From: Ichthyophthirius multifiliis | Taxonomy: Eukaryota; Ciliophora; Oligohymenophorea; Hymenostomatida | Length of the DNA stretch: 23,416 nucleotides | Assembly (NCBI RefSeq): GCF_000220395.1 | Contig: NW_004087507.1 | Coordinates: 1-23,416, forward strand | Direction: 5' to 3' | Shown here: piece by piece, positions 1-12,023 of the stretch | Layout: every line of letters begins with the position of its first letter | How positions within the stretch are numbered: the stretch's first letter is position 1 | Notes under the pieces: generated by a model | The model's database searches: none | Seen by the model: the letters and a program-made list of their open reading frames with translations, nothing else | Told to the model about the DNA's origin: nothing | Program-made: the position numbers and the translations under genes

Positions 1-636
1 TTTTTTTAATATTTTTTTTTTATATAAAATTTTTTATTTTTTTAATAATTTTTATCAACAATAATTTTTATAGTTTTTTTTATAAATTTATTTTCTTTTT
101 TTTTATCATATAATTTATGCTCAATAATATTACTTATAATTTTTTTATATATATATCCTTTTTAATAAAAAAAATAATAGTTATTTATTTAATTTCTATT
201 ACCATTTTTTAACATATTTTTATAAAACTTGTTTTTTTAATATATATATATATAAAATATTGAACTATCCTTTTTTTTTATTGATCAAAAGGTTTACATT
301 AACTAGATTTTTTGTTTTTATTTAATATATATTTATGAACTATTAAATTTTTTTTTTTACAAAAATATTTAAAATTATTTTTCTATTGAAATTTTAAATT
401 ATTACAAATTCAATATAATTTAATTATCATAATAAATATTCAATAAAAATATTATTATTATTATAAATAAATAGTTTAATTTAAAGATTCAATTATAATC
501 AATTAGAATTTCATATATAAAATACACTATATAATTTATTTATTTTTTAAAAAAAGAATTTATATTAAATATATATTTTATTTTAATTTTTATATTTATT
601 TTTATTTTTAAATTTATTTTTATTATAATAATAATA
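1..636. other. AT-rich flank without a firm gene
   Basis: T- and A-runs and short TA repeats dominate. The minus strand between roughly 30 and 310 is open in pieces and reads like charged, K-rich protein (for example KPFDQQKKR near 280 and IISNIIEHKLYDKKKEN near 120). The pieces lie in different frames and no start, stop or domain can be fixed. It could be the edge of a gene that leaves the window on the left, or chance. No RNA gene, telomere repeat or clear promoter is visible. Confidence 0.35.
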
Positions 637-1825
637 ATGGATATATAATAAAATTTACAAATACTTGGATTTAATATATTAACACAATTATTAGAAAAGC
701 ATCCTCCAGATATTGCCTTTATAAAAATGAATGAAATCACTTGTAAGCATAAAAATTATATATTATTATATTTAATTTAAAATATATTAAATCTAATTAT
801 AATTCATTTTTTTTAAAAAGTAAATATAATCTAAAGTTATAACCCACAAAAATTAAAAGATATAATTAAATTACAAGAAATATAAAAATAAGATTTAAAA
901 CAAAACATAAAAAATTCTCTTTATGAAGTAAAATAGTAATTAAAAAATCTAGAAAACGTATAATTATTGTAAATTTATTAATTTAAAACTAAATAAAAGT
1001 TTTAAGATAATCAAAATATTTAATCTTTAAGTCCTTCATAAAAAACAAATTATTTATATTTTAATAATTCTAATAAAAAATATAAAAATTAAAGTTTGCT
1101 GAATAAGACATCTCTAATAAAAAATAAAAACTCATTTTAATAATAATGCACTTAAAACTTTAAGAATAAAATATAGTAAACTACAAACAATGATAATAAA
1201 ATAAATATATAAATAATGACAAAAAAAAATTCTTTAAATAATAAGCAAATTAATTTATAAAATTATAATAAAGTGCCTAAATTATAAAAAGAAATAATTA
1301 ATGAAAACGGAATTTTATATGTAAAATAATAATAAGAATAGTTTTATAAAAATCAAAAAAAAAAAAAAATATTAATTAATAATAAGATAAAATTTATAAT
1401 AAAAAATACAATAAAAGTAAAAATACTAATAATAATAATTGTAGTTTAAACAAATAAAATACAAAAAATTAATTTTAAATTAATAATAATAATGATCTTT
1501 ATAATATTGCGAATAGCTTTTTATAGTCACCGTTGGCATATGCCTTTAACTTTCGTGATACAAATAATTTCCTAAATATTTATTAAACATAAGTTAATAA
1601 TTAATAAACAAATAATATAAACCAATAAATTAATCCTAAGTTTCAATATTCATAATAATCTTTTTACAAAAGTGAGAAATAGTAAAATTTAAATAGTTAG
1701 AAAAATTAGAATAGCCCGATATAATGTATATTTTTTTTAATTATCATTTTAACATATTTTCTTAAATTAAAATAAAAGAAAAAATATATTTTGACTTTTG
1801 AATAGGTTTATTTACAAAATGCTGA
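637..1825 (+). CDS. Q/N-rich coiled-coil protein, function unknown
   Basis: I do not recognise the family. The ATG at 637 opens a first exon (637-742) encoding MDIQQNLQILGF followed by an amphipathic stretch with EKHPPDIAF. A 78-bp GT..AG intron (743-820) keeps the frame, and exon 2 encodes a likely coiled coil (LQEIQKQDLKQNIKNSL) and then long Q/N-rich sequence. At an A15 run (1355-1369) the good frame changes; one more A would restore it. Beyond this the frame encodes NNNNDLYNIANSFLQSPLAY and more Q/N-rich sequence. A probable 80-bp intron (1726-1805) leads to a TGA at 1823; without it the frame stays open to about 2010. The N-terminal segment weakly recalls the short RIIa/Dpy-30 helical dimerisation type, but I would not assign it. 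The gene is supported by the phase-perfect first intron and by non-random residues; the end is uncertain. Confidence 0.5.
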
Positions 1826-2602
1826 TCATCAGATTTAAATAAGATTAATATTTTTTATTATAAATAATATATATATTTTTAATTTTAATTATTCTTATAT
1901 TTTGTAATTGTTTTTAAAAACTTATTTTATAGTTATTTAAAAATAAAAGTCATATATTAAATTAGTAAAACTTAAGAAACATTAGCAGAAAAATTTTAAT
2001 ATTTGAAATATATATATATATATATATATATTTATAATATATTTTTTTTTAACTTTAACAAAATATTATATTTTTAACTTAGTTAATAATTTAAAATACA
2101 ATTTAAATGGAAGAAAACATTTAATTTTATTAAAAAAATTAAATATTTTTAAATAAATTTAATATAATATAAATGTGATTATAATATTTTTATATTAAAT
2201 TAATAATATAAATAAAAATAAATATAAAAATAAAATAAAAATTAAGATAAGATAAGATAAAGATAAATATTTTATTTTTTAATTAAATAAAATTTATGTA
2301 TTAATAAAAGAAAAAAAATTAATAAATTAAATATTTATATATAATTTAAAAATAGATATATATGAAATTAATATATATAATAAAAATATCTAATTTAATA
2401 ATTATAAATCTTATTATTATATTATATAAATAAATATAAATATATTTTAATAATTTATATTATATTATTATTTATATATTATATTAATTAATAAAAAATT
2501 ATATATTTAAAATATCCTAACTAAAAATATAGTAATTCGATAAAATTTATAATTAATAAATAAACTTTTATTGAATTTTTAATTTATTGCTATAAAAAAA
2601 AT
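1826..2602. other. Low-complexity spacer between two Q/N-rich genes
   Basis: Almost pure A/T. It holds a (TA)n tract at about 2007-2031 and a short (ATAAG)n tandem at about 2243-2266. No open frame here has residue use better than chance, and I see no RNA gene or terminator-like hairpin. Confidence 0.5.
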
Positions 2603-3840
2603 ATGAAAAAAAGAACTTCATAACTTAATCCAAACTAAATTTTAGAATATTACAAAAACAGTAAAAAATTCAGAATTGAATAAAAAAATGAGCCAGAAGA
2701 ATAATAAAGTATAATTTCATACATATTAAATATTTATGATATATAAAATATAAGTACTATTGAAAGAAAAGGATAAAAATGTTACTTAAAACTATTAGAA
2801 AAATGAAATAAATGAAAAAGTTGATAAATATTAGAAGTCTATGCTACTAAATAGTAAGGAATATATATCAATATAAACTACTAATTAAGTGGAATCTTTG
2901 TATAAAAGTATATAGTTTTAAATACAATAATATAATTAAAAATAAAAGACTTTGTATCAAATAAAAGAAAAGAATTATAAAGTTTTTTTAAAAAGAACCT
3001 GTTATTAAAATTCAAGAGATGCTCAATAATTAAGAAGTTTAGAATGTTTTTGGAGATTTATGTGTAAATTAAAGTAGGTATAGTAATAATTACAATTCAA
3101 ATGAATAAAATATTTAAAATAATTAAAGTTATTTTGAAAATTAATAAACCCTTATAAATTCTTAGTAAATATAAAATTACTAAAATAATAATAAAATAAT
3201 TCGATATGATACAAACAGTGAGAGCACATTTGAAAATTTAACGAATTAAAATTAAATTATAAATTGCCAATTACAATAATAAAATAATTATTCTAAAAAT
3301 TAAAATTTATTTGACTAAAGAAATAGCAAATACATTGATTTTTAAAATACTATTTAAGAAAACATAAATGATTTAGTTTTTTAAAAAAATTAATTTCATT
3401 AAAAATAATAATAAAATTCAAAATAATATTATTATCCAACCTATCATTAAAACTAAAATAATAATTGTAATTTAAATCCATACCATGACTTTTATATGTA
3501 AGATTAAAAAAGTAAAATTGATTAATTAAATTGTTATTAAAATCAAAAAAAAATTAAATAATAAAATAATATCTTGTAAAAATAGAATGAATTTGAATTA
3601 AACCCAATTAATTTCTAATAAAATTTAATGTTTCCTTAATAATATTAAAAACAATTTTAATAAAACTAAAGTATTTAAAGCGAAGAATGTTTTTATTATA
3701 CAAAACCTTAGATAATATAAAATTAAAACAAAATGAATATACCATATTCAGATTAGAATTATATAAACGATTAAGAAAAAATTAAATATATAAATTATTT
3801 ATAGAAATGTTTGATTATTTCTAAAAACTAAATAAGATGA
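2603..3840 (+). CDS. Q/N-rich protein, function unknown, frame changes twice
   Basis: Unrecognised. The ATG at 2603 starts MKKRTSQLNPNQILEYY and a charged segment ending at an in-frame TGA (2804). Coding quality continues one frame over (NEINEKVDKYQKSMLLNSKE, to about 2980), then after a T7 run (2983-2989) in the third frame. That frame stays open from about 2990 to the TGA at 3838-3840, with EPVIKIQEMLNN, IIRYDTNSESTFENL and many Q and N residues. Each change corresponds to one surplus base (an A5 run near 2799-2803, and the T7 run). Joined or not, the three stretches have the same style and order, so this is probably one gene of about 410 residues with sequence errors, slippage or early decay. 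No membrane segment or known domain is visible. The alternative is a short 67-residue protein followed by a second gene. Confidence 0.5.
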
Positions 3841-4079
3841 TAAATAATTTAATTAAATAAAAAACTATAAACTTAATAAATAATCTATATATATATATAT
3901 AATTAATTTATATGATATATATTAAAATAATTTCATTAGTTAATAAAAAAATATTATTTTTAAGTATTTTAATTAAATAATAATAATTAATAGTTTATAA
4001 TTATTATTAAATAAATTTAAATATAAAAAAAATGACTTAATAAATTATTTAAAAAATGATTATAAATATATATAAAAGT

Positions 4080-4713
4080 GATATGTTTTTTCAAATTCCC
4101 AATAATTTCTTATCTAGCAAGAATATATAAGATTTTGTCATTAAATAAAAATAAAATACTTCAATATATATTTTTAAAATTTAATTATCTAATCGTTGAA
4201 ATTTAGTGCATTTAAATATAAAACAATAAAAAATAATCTAAGAAATATAAATTTATAATAGTTATTTATAAATACAATATCTAGCAAGAATTAATTAATT
4301 AAAATAGTAAAAAAGATAATGATAAAACTTAATAAATCATTAATTAGCAATAAAATCATAATTTAAATAAATAACAAATCAAATCACAGAATAATGTTAT
4401 TTAAATCAAAAAATAATGTTCGTTTATTATAAATATTTTTATTAAAATAAAAAAGTTAAATAATATAATTCTTTTTTGAAATAAAGACGAAGTCTTTTGA
4501 AACAAAAGAAGAATTGAAAACATATTTTGATTATAATTTTTTTATTATGTATAAATAGAATAATAATTTTTAAGACATTTATAGTTAATATAGTAAAAAA
4601 GAAATACTTTATTAAATTTAAAACAATAATAAATTTTAGCTTGTATAATATTTTGATAAAGTAATATAGAATTACTTTTAGAATAAATAAAAAGATTAGC
4701 TAATTTTAAAATC

Positions 4714-4716
<3 letters not shown>
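4080..4716 (+). CDS. Possible Q/N-rich gene fragment
   Basis: Weak call. From about 4480 to 4710 one frame reads EIKTKSFETKEELKTYFDYN and continues with mixed polar residues, better than random AT-rich sequence. Upstream, two frames are open and both look partly plausible (one has a Q/N-rich stretch near 4280-4430). An ATG at 4083 (MFFQIPNNFLSSKN) opens a frame that ends at TGA 4197. No intron that would connect these in phase was found, and the coding-like part runs directly into the TA microsatellite. It may be an eroded gene or an exon of a poorly resolved gene. No function can be proposed. Confidence 0.25.
4111..4291 (+). repeat. 14-nt direct repeat, two copies
   Basis: The 14-mer TATCTAGCAAGAAT occurs at 4111-4124 and again at 4278-4291, 167 bp apart. 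It contains three G/C positions in very AT-rich surroundings, so a chance pair is less likely than for plain A/T words. The flanks differ between the copies. Confidence 0.5.

Positions 4717-4775
<59 letters not shown>
4717..4775. repeat. (TA)n microsatellite
   Basis: An uninterrupted alternating TA tract of about 59 bp, the longest simple repeat in the window. It separates the doubtful coding stretch to its left from the gene starting near 4961. A (AAAT)n run follows at about 4901-4926. Copy number in such tracts is unstable and may be misassembled. Confidence 0.9.
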
Positions 4776-4779
<4 letters not shown>

Positions 4780-4960
4780 TTAAATACATTTTTACTTAAA
4801 TATACTAAAAATATTAAATTAAATAAATTAAAAAAAAAGGATATATAAAAATTATTTATTATTATAATAGAAATTATATTTTAGCATTATATTATATATA
4901 AATAAATAAATAAATAAATAAATAAAAAGATATTCATTGTAATAATTATAGTCATAAAAT

Positions 4961-6012
4961 ATGGATTAATAACTACTATAAAAAAAAAAAATTAAAAAAT
5001 AAAAATAAAAAAATAATAATTAACTCCTTAATTAGGTAAATAAAACGTAAAAAAAAGTTTTTAAAAATTATATTACCAAAAAAGATCTCTATATAAAAGA
5101 ATATTATATAAAAATTATTATTACTTAATATAGTCCCACATTTAAACTTAAAAAAAAAATAGTAATACAAATATACAGGAAGAGTAAAGTTAAATTGAAA
5201 AAAAAGCAAGTGCAATAAGTAGAATAGATGCTCAAGAAATAATAATAAATTTTAAAAAACATCTATAAGAAAAATGGAAAAATAATAAAGCGAAATAACA
5301 TGTAAATAAAATAATACATTATCATGTTTAACACACATTTTTTCTACGTTATGCTTCTCCATTATTTTTGTCTTAGTATAGTTAAGTTCTCTAACTAAAC
5401 TTATAATAATCGAACTAAAGTAAGGAACAAAGCTTATTATAAACTTTAAAAGCAATTAATACAAGCATTTTAAAGAGTAATAAAAAAACTAAAAGTATAG
5501 ATGTTTTAGAATCTTATCTAAAAGAACTAGAATAAAATAATTTACTTAGTGAATTCTTAGAAGTTTTAGTTTACATTTTGTTTAAGGAAACACCTTACTA
5601 AATTCCTGCAGAATTAAACGAACGTAAATAAAACCTATTTCATTATGTATCGCCTATTATAGCTTTCCTTATTATATTCTATATTCATACTAATAAAAAA
5701 CCATCTACTTTAGATGAATTAGTAACAAGATCTGGCCTGAAGCAATTATATAAAAGTGTTAATGTAAGTGGAGAAACGAATAATCTTAATTTTGATGAAT
5801 TTGAAGATATAGAAGAAGATATTTAAGAAGAAGAAATAGATGAAGAGTCTAATTAAATTTTTTCGAATGATAATGTTAAAGATTAAAAAAATAATATTCA
5901 AAAAAATTTGATGATCAACACAGTATTTGATACTTAAAAAAATTATATTATTAATAATTAGAATATAATAAAAAATATTTTTTAATAACAACAAAGAAAA
6001 ATTGCTTTTTGA
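4961..6012 (+). CDS. Hypothetical protein with acidic C-terminal region
   Basis: I do not recognise the family. The coding frame from about 4992 to the TGA at 6010-6012 is open and convincing, about 340 codons with TAA/TAG as Gln. It has a basic N-terminal part (LYYQKRSLYKR), a middle with RIDAQEIIINFKKHLQEKW and LRYASPLFLSQYSQVLQ, a short hydrophobic stretch (YVSPIIAFLIIFYIHT) that could be a membrane segment or buried helix, then GLKQLYKSVNVSGE, an acidic run (FEDIEEDIQEEEIDEE) and a Q/N-rich tail. This frame has no early ATG. The best start is the ATG at 4961 (MDQQLLQ), which joins it only if the A12 run at 4980-4991 is one base longer; otherwise an upstream exon is missing. It converges on the kinase gene at 6560-8737. 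Confidence 0.6.
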
Positions 6013-6559
6013 AAAAAATGATTGCAAACAATATTTATTTTTGAATTTTTTTAAAAAATAATATGATTAAACGAAAAAACTTGAGTAAGTAACATCGAAT
6101 TCTAATTAGTATTAAAAATATAAAAAATAACTTATAACTGTTAGATAATTAATATTATATATATGTATATGCTTTTTATTTAAATTATTTAAAATATTTT
6201 TACTTTTATATTCAATACATTTTTAATATTTATTTAGTATTATGAATAATTATAGAAGTTTAATAATCTATTTAATTATAAAATTAAAATTCAGTATGAT
6301 GATTTTGAAATTATTATATATTATTATTTTATTAAAGCTTTTAAAAATTAATATAAAAATTATGAATTTTATTTTATTAAGAATTAAAAATATTTTTTTT
6401 TAAATTAATTATTTTTATTTGTTTTTTATAAATTATAATTACATTTTTTCTATTTATATTATTTTTAATGTATTAGAATTTAGATTTTTTTAAAAATAAT
6501 TTAAATAAAATCAGCAAGAATAATTAGTAGTACTAAAAAAATTCAAAATATTATCAAAC
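6013..6559. other. Spacer between two convergent genes
   Basis: AT-rich, 547 bp, between the stops of the gene ending at 6012 and the minus-strand kinase. The plus strand near 6240-6400 is open and reads like protein in places (YDDFEIIIYYYFIKAFKNQY), but it lacks a defensible start and is within chance for this composition. No RNA gene is visible. Confidence 0.4.
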
Positions 6560-8737
6560 TCATTTAAACTTTTTTAAAAATTGAAATTCAAATTAATTCC
6601 ACTTACAAGAACTTCCTTCGGAATTTATTAAGAAATTATTTACTTTATCAATTTATTCTTTTTAATCATCCAGCTTAAATTCTAATGAGTCTTTAACTTT
6701 TGTTTTTAAAGTATTTTCTAATTTTTCATTTTGTTTAAAGAAATTGCTATCTTAAAATTATTATATAGATATTGAAGCAAAATTATTAGATTTTTAATAT
6801 CTATAATTGTTGATAATTTTCTTTTATATATTTTTTTAGATTTGCATTTCTTCACTAGATAAAGATTCTGATAGTTAAGTATTATGTATTTTAATACTTA
6901 TTATATTACTTGATTAAGATTTATGCGAAAAAAAATCGTTTGTCAAATCTGATTTTTTTTATTTTTTAATGAATTAACTATAATTAAAATTATCTTGGTT
7001 TAAAAAATTTTTTTAGCTTCTTTTTTTAAAATATTTTTTATTATACTATTTTCTATTATTTTTTTCATTAGTAATTTTAAAATCATAGCTTTTGCTTTTT
7101 CTTTATTTTTTTAAAATAATAGTATTATTTAAGAAAGCATTTTATTTCTTAATATTAAAATTTTATTTATTTTAACTATTATTAAATGAGTTAACCTATA
7201 ATTTATTTTCTCTTTTTTTTACATGTAAAAATTCCTAAACTGATTAAAATTTTTGAATATTAATTTCTTATAAATTTTAAATAATAAAATTATTATTTTC
7301 TATATTATTTAGTGACTATTTTCTTACAATTTAGTCAAAAAAATAAAATTCATTTTCAAACTTATTTAAATTATCTTAATTTATTTTTTTATCCAAACTT
7401 GTAGAAAATTTTAATTTTTCTTACTAATCTTCGATAATATAACTTTTATAATTAATATTTTCTTTTAAATTCTATTTTTAAAAATAAGAAACATCTTTTA
7501 AACTAATTAAAGTGCTTAAATTATTTATGGAAAAATAGTTATTTCTTTTAAAAGAATACTTCTCTTTTTTTTCTAAAATATTTATATTATTTTATTATTA
7601 TATCCAAATATTAGAAAGTGCTTCAAAAGCTGAAAGTCTATTCTTTTTTTTTAGTAAACTTTTAATAAATTTTTTTGCATTTTAAGATACATCATTCCAA
7701 ACATAATCTTTAAAATCATACTTTGTATTTTTAATATTAAAGTTAATTTCTTCTAATGAAAATTCTTATTTTTTCTTAAAAGGATGGTTTCCACTTAATA
7801 TTTAATAACATATTATTCCAACTGCCCACATGTCAACTTCGTGTGTATATCCGATTTCCAATAGTATTTCAGGAGCTTTATAACTAGGAGTTCCGGTAGG
7901 AGAATACATTTTATTATAAATATAAGAATTCTAATGTTACACTCTTGCAACAGAAATAAAACTTCTACTTATGCCGAAATCTATAATTTTGAATTATTTT
8001 AAATCTTTAGAAATCAATATGTTTTCTGGTTTTAAATCTCGATGACATATTCCTTATCTTTCTAAATAAAAAACTGACTCTAGTAAATATTTCATTATAA
8101 TTCGAGCTTCATTTTCATTAAACTTTCCATATGTGTCCAGATAATATTGTAAAGTATGAAAGTCATAATATTCCATTACAATATGAATTAATTATGTTTC
8201 TTCATAACTAAAAAACTCATAAACTCTTGAAATATATTTATGATTAAGCCTGTATTAAAGTATAAATGATTTTTTTATATCTCTAATTTTTTCTTCATCA
8301 GCATTTCTAATTACTTTTACAGCAAATAATTTATTATTTTATTTTTTTACACACTTATATACACAACCGCTTGAACCATCTCCAATAATTTTTTCATTTA
8401 AAATTTCATATTTTTCTTAGAATTTTTAAGCTTATAAATATAATAGTCTTCTTTGTATAGAAGAATTTTTTATTTTTTAAAATTTATCTTTAGAAAACTT
8501 ACATTATTAAGAATAAACTGTTTCTTCAGGAATTAATTTTGTTTATATTTAAAAATTATTTAAAAGAAGTTTTTGACGAAACCTATTTGCTTTTTAATTA
8601 TTTATTTATTTTATATTTTATTCTATATTTTCTTCATAGTTTGCTATTTATAAATATTCATAATAATTACTAATTCCTTTATTAATATTAAAAACTTAGT
8701 TTGTTTATTATTATGGTAAAAAATTATTAAAAAGCAT
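6560..8737 (-). CDS. Serine/threonine protein kinase with long Q/N-rich tail
   Basis: Intact single-exon gene of 725 residues ending at TGA. A non-catalytic N-terminal part of about 110 residues precedes the kinase domain (about 113-385). The glycine loop [10 protein letters not shown] starts at G119, the ATP-anchoring lysine is K141 (FAVKVI), the catalytic loop HRDLKPEN is at 232-239, DFG is at 253-255, APE is at 288-290, and [15 protein letters not shown] is the helix-F region. All residues needed for phosphotransfer from ATP are present, so it should be active. The loop, the DMWAVG block and the NHPF motif fit the CAMK/CDPK group, but I see no EF-hands or calmodulin site. The C-terminal 340 residues are rich in N, Q, K and S and may be a disordered regulatory tail. 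The subfamily is an inference. It is divergent from PIG-A across a 1.2-kb spacer. Confidence 0.93.
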
Positions 8738-9920
8738 TAGTTTGATTTTTGTTAATTAATTATAATATTATTGTTATGTGTATATTTTTTCTAAATAATG
8801 CTTTTACTAAGTCAAAAATTATTAAAATAATTTATAATTTTATTGTATTTTAGTAAGATATATTTTTTTTCTTTAAATTTTAAGTTTTTTCAAAATTAGA
8901 ATAGAACAAATTTAAAAGATTTTTTAAAAAACACTATTGCATCAGTTTTTAATTTATTTTTTTCTATATCAGTATTATAGTATTTCATTTATTGTAAATG
9001 TATAAAATATTTATTTCATTTTTAATGTTTTAAAAAATCAATACTAAAAATTTTTTATTAAAATAAATAATTAATCTAGATTTCATTTAAATATTTAAAT
9101 AAAGGAATCTCTTTAATTTTTATTTTATAGAATTTATTTATTTAAATATTTTTTATTAAAAATTGTTTCAATATTTGATAATATTTGTTTCACTCAGATT
9201 AAATTTAAATTAATATATAAATAAATTTATTTTAAACTAATGTAATTTTAATGGATAAATATTTTACTTTAATAATATTAAATATATATTTATAAAATAG
9301 CTTTTTATTAAGCTTTTAAAAACGAAATGAAAAAAACACATTTATTAACTATTTTAAAAATCCTATATTTATAAAATAAATATTTAAAAATTATTATTAT
9401 AAAAGCTCTATAAATAAATTTTACTTTTAAACACCTCTCGAACATTTTTTTTATAAATTTTAATATACTAAAATAATTTTAATTATTCTATATATCTGCT
9501 TTATCAAGCAAAAGTAATTTATTGTTATATTCTAATTAATTAATATTTAATATAAAAATATTAATATATTAATATTTTGTCTAATCATATATTTTTCTAA
9601 AGTAAAATGATAATAATAAAATCATAGAAAATAAATAAATTATAAACTCTAAAAGTAAAAAAGTAAAAAAGTAAAAGAAAAAAAATACATTTTATTTAAA
9701 ATTCTCAAAAATTAGATGCTCATAAAAAATATTTTTATTATTTTTTATAATATTTGATAAATTAAACAAAATAATATTAATAAATTTTTTAATATATAAT
9801 AAATTAAATAATAATATAAATTTAATATATATTGTATAAATCTTTTTTAATTAATTTAATAATTATTATTTTTTAAAATTAATAAATACTATATTAATAT
9901 TTTAATTTATTAACAAAAAA
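8738..9920. other. Divergent intergenic region between kinase and PIG-A
   Basis: About 1.2 kb that must hold the promoters of both flanking genes. It is A/T-rich with a short AAAAAGTAAAA-type tandem near 9650-9680 and AT-only palindromes around 9540-9575. A short minus-strand open stretch near 8900-8990 (MKYYNTDIEKNKLKTDAIVF) ends at TGA and cannot be joined to the kinase in phase with confidence. It might be a leader exon or chance. No tRNA or other RNA gene was seen. Confidence 0.4.
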
Positions 9921-11538
9921 ATGGGTTCTAATGAAAAATTTAACATTTGCATGTGCTGCGATTTCTTTTATCCGCGTTTAGGAGGAGTAGAAATGCATAT
10001 ATTTTCTTTATCATTAGGTTTAGTATTAACAAATAATATAATATTATTAAGAAAATATTAATTAATATAATAATAAAAATAATAAAAAAGAATTAATACG
10101 TTTAGGCCACAAAGTTATAATTGTGACAAACACATATGGAGATCGTTAAGGAGTACGCTATATAACAAACGGTTTAAAAGTATATTATACACCAATGGCT
10201 CCATTTACAGACTAAGCTATTTTTCCTTCAATATGGAGCTTTTTACCTTTGTTTCGTAAAATACTAATACGTGAGAAAATACAAATTGTGCATGCTCATT
10301 AAACAACAAGTATTTTAGGTCAAGAATGTATTTTACATTCTCGGACAATGGGATATAAAACAGTTTTTACAGATCATTCATTATTTGGATTTTCAGATGC
10401 AGCATGCATCCATGTAAATAAGTTAATGAAATTATTTTTATCAGATATAGGTTTTTATTTAAAAAAATAATTTATTAACATTATTTTTTAAAAAAAGATC
10501 ATGCTATTTCAGTATCACATACATCTAAAGAAAACCTAACTTTAAGGGCAAGCTTTAACCCGAGTATGATATCAGTAATACCGAATTCAGTTGATTGTTC
10601 CAGATTTAAGCCAGATCCATCTAAAAGATACCCTTTGAATACTATTAATGTTGTTTGTATTTAAAGACTTACTTTTAGAAAAGGAGTCGATTTATTAATA
10701 TCTATTATACCAGAAATATGTAAAAAAGTTCCTGAAATTTATTTCATTATAGGAGGTGATGGTCCAAAAAGAGGTCCTTTAGAAGAGATGATTAAAAGAG
10801 AAAATCTTTAAAATAGAGTAGAGTTATTAGGCTCAGTTTAGCATACAGAAGTAAGAAATATTTTAGTAAGAGGACGTAAAAATTAAAAAAAAAAAGTATA
10901 AATATATATTTAAATAAATAGATATTTTCTTAAATTGTTCTCTTACAGAAGCTTTTTGTATTGCAATAGTAGAAGCTGCTTCCTCTGGATTATTAATAGT
11001 TTCGACAGTATTATAATTATTGTAAAAAAAAAAAATGGATATATAATTTTTAAAATAAGAACGTTGGTGGAATAGTTGAAGTATTACCTGAGCATATGGT
11101 TCATTTAGCAAATCCTAACCCCGAAGAACTTACTTTAAAATTACTAGAAGCTATTCCGAATGCAAAAAATGTGCCTGCATAATAATTTCATAATTAAGTT
11201 TCTGAAATGTATAATTGGATGATGGTTGCAAAAAGAAATGTATTTTTTATATTTAATTTAATTTCTAATAAATATATTTATATAAGGAAAAAGTTTATTA
11301 AAAAATCATGAAATTACCAAGATTAACATTAAGAGAAAGATTCTAAAGATATTATAGTTCTGGACCTTTTGCAGGAATTTTAATATTATTAATTGTTGTT
11401 TTTGATTTAATATTTTTTGCATTTTGTTCTTGGTTTGAGCAAAAACAAGACATTGATATTGCTATTGATTTTCCTAATTAAAAATATATTGAAAATAAAG
11501 AAAAATATGGAGATCATTAATTTAGTGTTTTAAATTGA
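9921..11538 (+). CDS. PIGA: PIG-A, GPI N-acetylglucosaminyltransferase catalytic subunit
   Basis: Transfers GlcNAc from UDP-GlcNAc to phosphatidylinositol on the cytosolic face of the ER, the first step of GPI-anchor synthesis, in a complex with PIG-C, -H, -P and -Q in other eukaryotes. Six exons (9921-10017, 10091-10450, 10498-10875, 10922-11007, 11060-11239, 11287-11538) join in phase to 450 residues; the five introns are 46-73 bp, GT..AG. Family marks in order: [109 protein letters not shown] (the GT4 EX7E motif, both glutamates kept), [15 protein letters not shown]-terminal membrane helix ([17 protein letters not shown]) precedes a short tail, as in human PIG-A. The conserved length, intact catalytic motifs and in-frame TAA/TAG codons make the call secure. 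Confidence 0.97.
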
Positions 11539-12023
11539 TGTAAAAACAGTTGATAAAAAAAAAAATATAAATATATTGTTTAATTTAATTAATTTATATA
11601 TAAGTATAAATGCTTTAAATTAAATTAAAAAAAAAAACAAACACATTTTTTATAATAATTAATATTTAAGAAAAAATTAAAATAAAATATTTAAAAAACA
11701 AATAATGTTAATTTTATATAGTTTTAGAAACGAAACTTTAATATAGATAAACCTTAGAATTTTTAAAACAAATATTTATCTTATGTAATAGTTATGTTTC
11801 TAATTTAAAATTTCTGTATAATATTCTCTATAATTTTATAACTGCATTATATATTAAAATATATTTTTAAGTTATATATAGAAATATCATAAAAATTATT
11901 AAATATTTCATAACTTATAAAATATATTATTTTTTATTATTTTTAACTAAAATATTTATCTCAATATTTTTTTTTATTAATATTTCACAAAATTTTATTT
12001 TACATAATATTTTCATTAACAAA
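11539..12023. other. Intergenic spacer between PIG-A and CTL genes
   Basis: 485 bp of A/T-rich sequence between two genes in tandem orientation; it should hold the PIG-A 3' end signals and the CTL promoter. The CTL start lies in a TTAACAAAATG context similar to that of PIG-A (TTAACAAAAAAATG), probably the usual translation-start context. No coding or RNA signal was seen. Confidence 0.4.

Noticed and set aside
540-740. Minus-strand open frame of 66 codons
   Set aside because: It lies opposite the first exon at 637-742, which has an ATG, a good intron and better residue use; the minus frame is low-complexity Ile/Lys/Phe.
3430-3445. CCAACCT word, checked as a possible ciliate chromosome-breakage motif
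   Set aside because: Only a partial match to the Tetrahymena 15-bp motif, located within a coding region; no telomere repeats nearby.
4976-6027. Several minus-strand open frames (4976-5215, 5252-5455, 5746-6027)
   Set aside because: They are antisense shadows of the plus-strand gene 4961-6012, and their translations are mostly Phe/Ile/Leu from A-rich coding on the other strand.
10863-11111. Minus-strand open frame of 82 codons
   Set aside because: Antisense to PIG-A exons 4-5, whose identity is certain.
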